Of a stretch of DNA of 9,740 bases, positions 5,446 through 9,740 are shown piece by piece. Source of the DNA: CAZAQB01 sp964487155 (lineage in GTDB: Bacteria; Pseudomonadota; Gammaproteobacteria; Nitrococcales; Nitrococcaceae); the NCBI GenBank assembly GCA_964487155.1, contig CAZAQB010000122.1:1-9740 (forward strand). The letters are read 5' to 3'. Position numbers and translations under genes: made by a program. The notes beneath the pieces were generated by a model that had not been told where the DNA came from, made no database searches, and saw nothing but the letters and a program-made list of their open reading frames with translations. Each line of letters opens with the position of its first letter. The stretch's first letter is position 1.

Positions 5446-6686
5446 TGGACGATCGCACACGGCACCCCCTCCGGCCCCCGGTGGCCGCCCGTTCGCCGCG
5501 GCGGGCCCTGGCCCATGGCCTGCTGGCGGTGGCGGTGCTGGCCGGCGGTCTCTGGGCCGGCTGGGGCCTGCTCACCAGCGAGCCGGAGGTGGGCCGCCGC
5601 CCGCCCGCGGAGCGCTCTGCCCGGCTGGTGCAGACCGTGCCGGCCCGGGTGGCCGACCATCCGGTGCCGGTGACCGCCTGGGGCGAGCTGCGCCCGTCCC
5701 GGGAGCTGCAGCTCACGCCCCGGGTGGGCGGCCGGGTGGTGGCCGTCCACCCGGATCTGGAGCCCGGTGCCGTGGTGGCCGCGGGCACCGAGCTGTTGCG
5801 TCTGGACCCGGAGCCTTTCCAGGTGGACCTGCGCCGGGCCCGCACCGCGCTCACCCGCGCCCAGGCCGACCGGCAGCTGGAACAGGGCCAGCAGACCGTG
5901 GCCCGGCGGGAATACCAGTTGCTGGAGGGCGAGGTGGGGGAGGCCGAGCGCGCCCTGATCCTGCGCCGTCCCCAGCTCGCCACCGCCCAGGCCGCCGTGG
6001 ACGCCGCCGAGGCGGACGTGGCCGATGCCCGCCGTGCCCTGGCGCAGACCCGGCTGCGCGCCCCCTTCGACGCCCTGGTGGGCAGCGTCGAGGTGGCGCC
6101 GGGCGCCGAGCTGAGCGCCGGTACCGGGGTCGCCCGGCTGATCGGCGTCGATACCTGGTGGTTGGAGCTGGCGGTTCCGGTCGGCGCCCTGCAGTGGATC
6201 CGCTTCCCCGGCGATCCCGGAGGCGAGGCCTCGGCGGTGGAGCTGGCCTATCCCGGCGTCTGGCCGCAGGAGGCCCGGCGCAGCGGCCGGTTGCTGCGGC
6301 TGCTGGGGGAGCTGGAAACCGACGGCCGCCTGGCCCGGGTACTGGTGGCGGTGGACGACCCCCTGGCCCGGGGCGCCGCTGTCGATGGGCCAAGGCTGCT
6401 GGCGGGCTCCTTCCTGAGGGCACGCATCCAGGGCCGGGTGCTGGAGGATGCCGTGGCCCTGGAGCCCGGCTGGCTGCGCCCGGAGGACACCGTCTGGGTG
6501 ATGGATGCCGACGGGCGCCTGGCCATACGGCCGGTGACCGTGGCCCACCGGGGGGCGGACCGGGTGCTGCTGAGCGCAGGCCTGGCCGACGGCGAGCGCA
6601 TCGTCACCTCGCCGCTGGCCTTGCCGGCCGAGGGCATGCCCCTGCGCAGCGAGGACTCCAGCGGAGGCACCGCCCGTGACCCGTGA
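5445..6686 (+). CDS. RND efflux periplasmic adaptor (membrane fusion protein, HlyD/AcrA-like)
   Basis: Encodes 413 residues. The ATG at 5445 shares its A with the preceding TGA, and GGGAG (5433-5437) stands 7 bases upstream, so translation is probably coupled. The N-terminus is basic (RSPRR to residue 20), followed by one hydrophobic segment at about 21-43. With no lipobox cysteine it is an anchored rather than lipidated adaptor. Order of parts: barrel-sandwich (lipoyl-like) first half with LTPRVGGRVVAVHPDLEPGAVVAAG (about 87-111); an alpha-helical coiled-coil hairpin rich in A, R, E and Q (about 125-200); lipoyl second half with L204-R205-A206-P207-F208-D209; then beta-barrel and membrane-proximal domains (about 225-400). 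It bridges pump and channel across the periplasm. Family identity is clear; substrate is not. The last four codons overlap the pump gene. Confidence 0.93.
   Translation: MDDRTRHPLRPPVAARSPRRALAHGLLAVAVLAGGLWAGWGLLTSEPEVGRRPPAERSARLVQTVPARVADHPVPVTAWGELRPSRELQLTPRVGGRVVAVHPDLEPGAVVAAGTELLRLDPEPFQVDLRRARTALTRAQADRQLEQGQQTVARREYQLLEGEVGEAERALILRRPQLATAQAAVDAAEADVADARRALAQTRLRAPFDALVGSVEVAPGAELSAGTGVARLIGVDTWWLELAVPVGALQWIRFPGDPGGEASAVELAYPGVWPQEARRSGRLLRLLGELETDGRLARVLVAVDDPLARGAAVDGPRLLAGSFLRARIQGRVLEDAVALEPGWLRPEDTVWVMDADGRLAIRPVTVAHRGADRVLLSAGLADGERIVTSPLALPAEGMPLRSEDSSGGTARDP
6663..6667 (+). promoter_or_regulatory. Ribosome-binding site supporting the GTG start of the pump gene
   Basis: GGAGG sits 8 bases before the GTG at 6676, inside the end of the adaptor gene. 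It fixes the pump start at this GTG rather than the internal ATG at 6712, which would remove the cytoplasmic N-terminus and part of the first membrane helix's lead-in. Confidence 0.8.
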
Positions 6687-9600
6687 GCCGAACAGCGGCC
6701 TGATCGGCTGGATGGTGGCCCACCGGGTGGCCCCCAACCTGCTGATGCTGGTGCTGATCCTGGGCGGCCTGTACATGACCACCCGGGTCACCCAGGAGGT
6801 GTTTCCGGCCTTTGAGGTGTCCTCCATCCAGGTGTCCGTGGCCTACCCCGGCGCCACCCCCGAGCAGATCGAGCAGGGCGTGGTGCTGCCGGTGGAGGAG
6901 GCGGTGCGGGGCATCGCCGGCATTTCCAAGGTCACCGCCAGCGCCGGTACCGGCAGCGGCAGCCTGACCCTGGAGCTGGTGGAGGGGGTGGAGCCCCAAC
7001 GCACCTACCAGGACGTGATCCGGGCCGTGGACCGCATCCAGACCTTCCCCGACGCCGCCGAGGAGCCGGAGGTGGAGTTCAGCGGCTGGCGCCGGGACGT
7101 GGTGGACTACCTGGTGCACGGCGAGGTGCCCGAAATGACGCTGCGCCGGGCCGCCGAGCAGGTGCGCGACCGGCTGGCGCTGGCGCCCGGCATCACCCAG
7201 GCGGACCTGGACGACGTGCGCGACTACGAGATCCACATCGACGTCGACCCGGGCCGGCTGCGCGCCCACGACCTGACCCTGGCCCAGGTGGCCGAGGCCG
7301 TGGCCGCCGGCGCCCGGGACCGCTCCGGGGGCACGGTCAGGACCAGCGCCGGCGAGATCCTGCTGCAGGTGGACGAGCGCCGGGAGGATGCCCTGGCCTT
7401 CGGCGACATCGTGGTGGTGCAGGGGGCGGGCGCCGTCCTGGTGCGGCTGCGGGACATCGCCACCATCACCGACACCTTCTCCGAGCGGGTGGAGGAGATC
7501 TCCACCTTCAACGGCGAGCCGGCCATTGAGCTTGAGACCTTCCGGGTGGCCGCGGAGACCCCCATCGGCGTGTCCCGGGCGGCGGCCGCGGTGCTGCCGC
7601 AGATCCAGGCCGACCTGCCCCCGGCGATCCAGGTCTCGGTGCTGAGCGACGCCTCCGAGGTCTACCAGCAGCGCGTGGAGCTGCTGCTCAAGAACGGCTT
7701 CGTGGGGCTGCTGCTGGTACTGGTGCTGCTGTCGGCGTTCCTGGAATTCAAGCTGGCGTTCTGGGTCACGGTGGGCATCCCCACCGCGTTCCTGGGGGCG
7801 TTCCTGTTTCTGCCGTTGTTCGACGTCTCCATCAACATGATCTCCCTGTTCGCCTTCATCATCGCGCTGGGGATCGTGGTGGACGACGCCATTGTTGCCG
7901 GCGAGAACATCTACGAATACCGCCAGCGCGGCATGGGGCTGATCCCGGCCGCGGTGCAGGGGGCCCGGGACATCGCCGTGCCCATCATCATCGCGGTGCT
8001 CACCAACATCGTCGCCTTCCTGCCGCTCGCCTTCATCCCGGGCGGCTTCGGCCAGCTTTGGGCGGTGATCCCGCTGGTGGTGGGCTCGGTGTTCGCCATC
8101 TCCCTGGTGGAGGCGCTGATCGTGCTGCCGGCCCACCTGGGCCACACCGGCGAGGGCGGGCGCACCGCCCTGGGCAGCCGCCTGCACGGCTGGCAGCAGG
8201 CCTTCAGCCGGGGGTTCTCCCGGTTCATCGCCGAGGTCTACGGGCCCGCCCTGGCCACCGCCATGCGCTGGCGCTACGTCACCCTGGCCGGCGCCGTGGG
8301 CATCCTGGTGGTGACTCTGGCCTGGCCGCTCAGCGGCCGCATGGGCTTCATCCTCATGCCCCGGGTGGAGTCGGACCGGGCCGAGGTGACCGCCGTGCTG
8401 CCCCAGGGCAGCCCCCAGTCCGAGGCCTTCCGGGTGCGCGACCGCCTGGAGCAGGCCGCCCGCGAGGTGGTGGAGGAGGCCGGCGGCGAGCGCCTGAGCC
8501 GCGGCATCTACACCGTGGTGGAGGGCCGCGAGGTGGACGTGCGGGTCTACCTCACGGCGCCGGATGAGCGCCCGGTGGGCACCGGCGAGTTCGCCCGCCG
8601 CTGGCGGGAGCGGGTGGGCGAGATCCCGGGGCTGGAGTCGATCCGCTTCGACTCCGACCGGGGCGGCCCGGGCGGCGGCGCGGGGCTCACCGTGGGCCTC
8701 AGCCACCGGGACGTGACGACCCTGGAGCGGGCCGGCGCGGCCCTGGCGCAGCGCCTCGCCCGGCTGGAACACGTGGAGGACATCAACGACGGCGCCAGCG
8801 CCGGCAACCCCCAGTGGAACCTGCGCCTGACGGAGTCCGGCCGGGCCCTGGGGCTCACCGCCGAGGCCGTGGGCAGCCAGCTGCGCAATGCCTTCTTCGG
8901 GGCCGAGGCGTTCCGGCTGCTGCGGGCCGGCAACGAGGTCACGGTACGGGTGCAGCTGCCGCCGGAGGCCCGCGGCAGCGAGGCCGCGGTGCTGGGCTTT
9001 ATGGTGCGAACGCCGGCGGACCGCTACGTGCCCCTGGAACAGGTGGCCAGCGTCAGCCGGGCCCGGGCGCCGACCCGCATCCGCCGCGAGAACGGCCGGC
9101 GCATGCTGCAGGTCACGGCGGACGTCAGCCCCATCAGCCAGACCAACCGGGTGCTGTCCCAGCTGCGCGGGGAGATGCTGCCCCAGCTGCAGGCGGATTT
9201 CCCGGGGCTCACCCACAGCTTCGGCGGGCGCCAGGAGACCATGCGCGAGGCGGTGGCGAGCTTCTACTCCAGCGTCACCCTGGCGCTGCTGGGCGTCTAC
9301 GTGCTGCTGGCCATCCCGTTCCGCAGCTACCTGCAGCCCCTGGTGGTCATGGCCGCCATTCCATTCGGCATCGTCGGCGCGGTGCTGGGGCACCTGATCA
9401 TGGGCTTCGGGCTCAGCCTGATCAGCGTCATGGGCATCATCGCCCTGGGCGGCATGGTGGTGAACGGCGCGCTGGTGATGATCGACTATGCCAACGCCCG
9501 GCTGCGCGAGGGCCATGGCGCGTTCGCGGCGGTGCACGCCGCCGGGGTGCGCCGCTTCCGGCCCATCGCGCTCACCACCATGACCACCTTCGGCGGCCTG

Positions 9601-9740
9601 GCGCCGATGATCTTCGAGACCTCCATGCAGGCCCGGTTCATGATCCCCATGGCCGTGTCGCTGGGCTATGGGATCGTGTTCTCCTCGGCCATCCTGCTGT
9701 TCCTCATCCCCTGCCTGTTCATGGCGCTGGACGACCTGCG
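6676..9740 (+). CDS. RND efflux pump, inner-membrane permease subunit (AcrB/HAE-1-like), 3' end missing
   Basis: The frame is open from GTG 6676 to the window edge: 1021 codons with no stop. Family members run about 1020-1060 residues, so only the last few tens are likely missing. The protein starts VTREPNSGLIGWMVAHRVAPNLLML, with TM1 at about 19-38, then VFPAFEVSSIQVSVAYPGATPEQIEQGV, the usual first porter subdomain. TM2-TM6 span about 340-480 and contain GIVVDDAIVAGEN with the proton-relay pair D403-D404. TM7 (about 536-554) opens the second half; the second porter domain follows, then TM8 onward with IPFRSYLQPLVVMAAIPFG (880-898) and TM10 with GMVVNGALVMIDYANARLREG. It uses the proton gradient to export unknown hydrophobic or amphipathic compounds through its two partners. 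At the AcrB K940 position there is N930, followed by G931. The subfamily with VVNDSLVLVD in TM10 also lacks the lysine, so this pump is closer to it than to AcrB itself. The gene overlaps the adaptor by 11 bases. Confidence 0.95.
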   Translation, partial: MTREPNSGLIGWMVAHRVAPNLLMLVLILGGLYMTTRVTQEVFPAFEVSSIQVSVAYPGATPEQIEQGVVLPVEEAVRGIAGISKVTASAGTGSGSLTLELVEGVEPQRTYQDVIRAVDRIQTFPDAAEEPEVEFSGWRRDVVDYLVHGEVPEMTLRRAAEQVRDRLALAPGITQADLDDVRDYEIHIDVDPGRLRAHDLTLAQVAEAVAAGARDRSGGTVRTSAGEILLQVDERREDALAFGDIVVVQGAGAVLVRLRDIATITDTFSERVEEISTFNGEPAIELETFRVAAETPIGVSRAAAAVLPQIQADLPPAIQVSVLSDASEVYQQRVELLLKNGFVGLLLVLVLLSAFLEFKLAFWVTVGIPTAFLGAFLFLPLFDVSINMISLFAFIIALGIVVDDAIVAGENIYEYRQRGMGLIPAAVQGARDIAVPIIIAVLTNIVAFLPLAFIPGGFGQLWAVIPLVVGSVFAISLVEALIVLPAHLGHTGEGGRTALGSRLHGWQQAFSRGFSRFIAEVYGPALATAMRWRYVTLAGAVGILVVTLAWPLSGRMGFILMPRVESDRAEVTAVLPQGSPQSEAFRVRDRLEQAAREVVEEAGGERLSRGIYTVVEGREVDVRVYLTAPDERPVGTGEFARRWRERVGEIPGLESIRFDSDRGGPGGGAGLTVGLSHRDVTTLERAGAALAQRLARLEHVEDINDGASAGNPQWNLRLTESGRALGLTAEAVGSQLRNAFFGAEAFRLLRAGNEVTVRVQLPPEARGSEAAVLGFMVRTPADRYVPLEQVASVSRARAPTRIRRENGRRMLQVTADVSPISQTNRVLSQLRGEMLPQLQADFPGLTHSFGGRQETMREAVASFYSSVTLALLGVYVLLAIPFRSYLQPLVVMAAIPFGIVGAVLGHLIMGFGLSLISVMGIIALGGMVVNGALVMIDYANARLREGHGAFAAVHAAGVRRFRPIALTTMTTFGGLAPMIFETSMQARFMIPMAVSLGYGIVFSSAILLFLIPCLFMALDDL

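Noticed and set aside
6604..9537. 977-residue open frame antisense to the RND pump
   Set aside because: It is a mirror of the GC-rich codon use of the pump gene; its translation is low-complexity H, G, Q, A and R with no domain, and the plus-strand frame is an unmistakable RND protein.

Overview
This is a very GC-rich bacterial chromosomal segment with dense genes. Sec signals, lipoprotein signals and outer-membrane proteins show a Gram-negative cell. The protein families (MipA/OmpV, NodT-type TolC, RND efflux, SOUL lipoprotein) and the REP-type hairpins suggest a GC-rich gammaproteobacterium, perhaps a halophile or purple-sulfur relative. That placement is inference; there is no rRNA or marker gene to settle it.

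Layout. (1) Positions 1-54 are a perfect heptanucleotide tandem array. (2) 62-991, minus strand: a MipA/OmpV-family outer-membrane protein. (3) 992-1546: a roughly 550-bp non-coding stretch that is a cluster of palindromic elements. It holds an E. coli-like REP pair, a decayed and truncated second copy of that pair, and a second GTAG-headed hairpin family arranged as an inverted pair. (4) 1547-3022, minus: an NAD(P)-binding Rossmann protein fused to a DUF2867 domain, whose last codons and stop lie in degenerate copies of the same heptamer. (5) 3095-3730, minus: a SOUL/heme-binding-family lipoprotein. (6) 3731-4023: a divergent intergenic region with two CCCGGG-centred palindromes. (7) 4024-5445, 5445-6686 and 6676 to the window end, plus: a complete tripartite efflux operon of outer-membrane factor, periplasmic adaptor and RND pump. 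Its genes overlap by 1 and 11 bases; the pump runs off the right edge, probably a few tens of residues before its natural end.

How it works together. The three plus-strand genes form one transcription unit encoding an envelope-spanning, proton-driven exporter: pump in the inner membrane, adaptor in the periplasm, lipidated TolC-like channel in the outer membrane. The SOUL lipoprotein and Rossmann-DUF2867 genes may be a two-gene unit read divergently from it, but no functional link is visible. No local regulator (TetR, MarR, two-component) is in the window, so the substrate cannot be predicted.

The protein-coding content is ordinary. The parts most worth a second look are the non-coding repeats: the composite REP cluster at 1118-1467, and the heptamer arrays at the 3' ends of both minus-strand genes that border it. 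I found no CRISPR array, tRNA, rRNA, transposase gene or new defence-like system.
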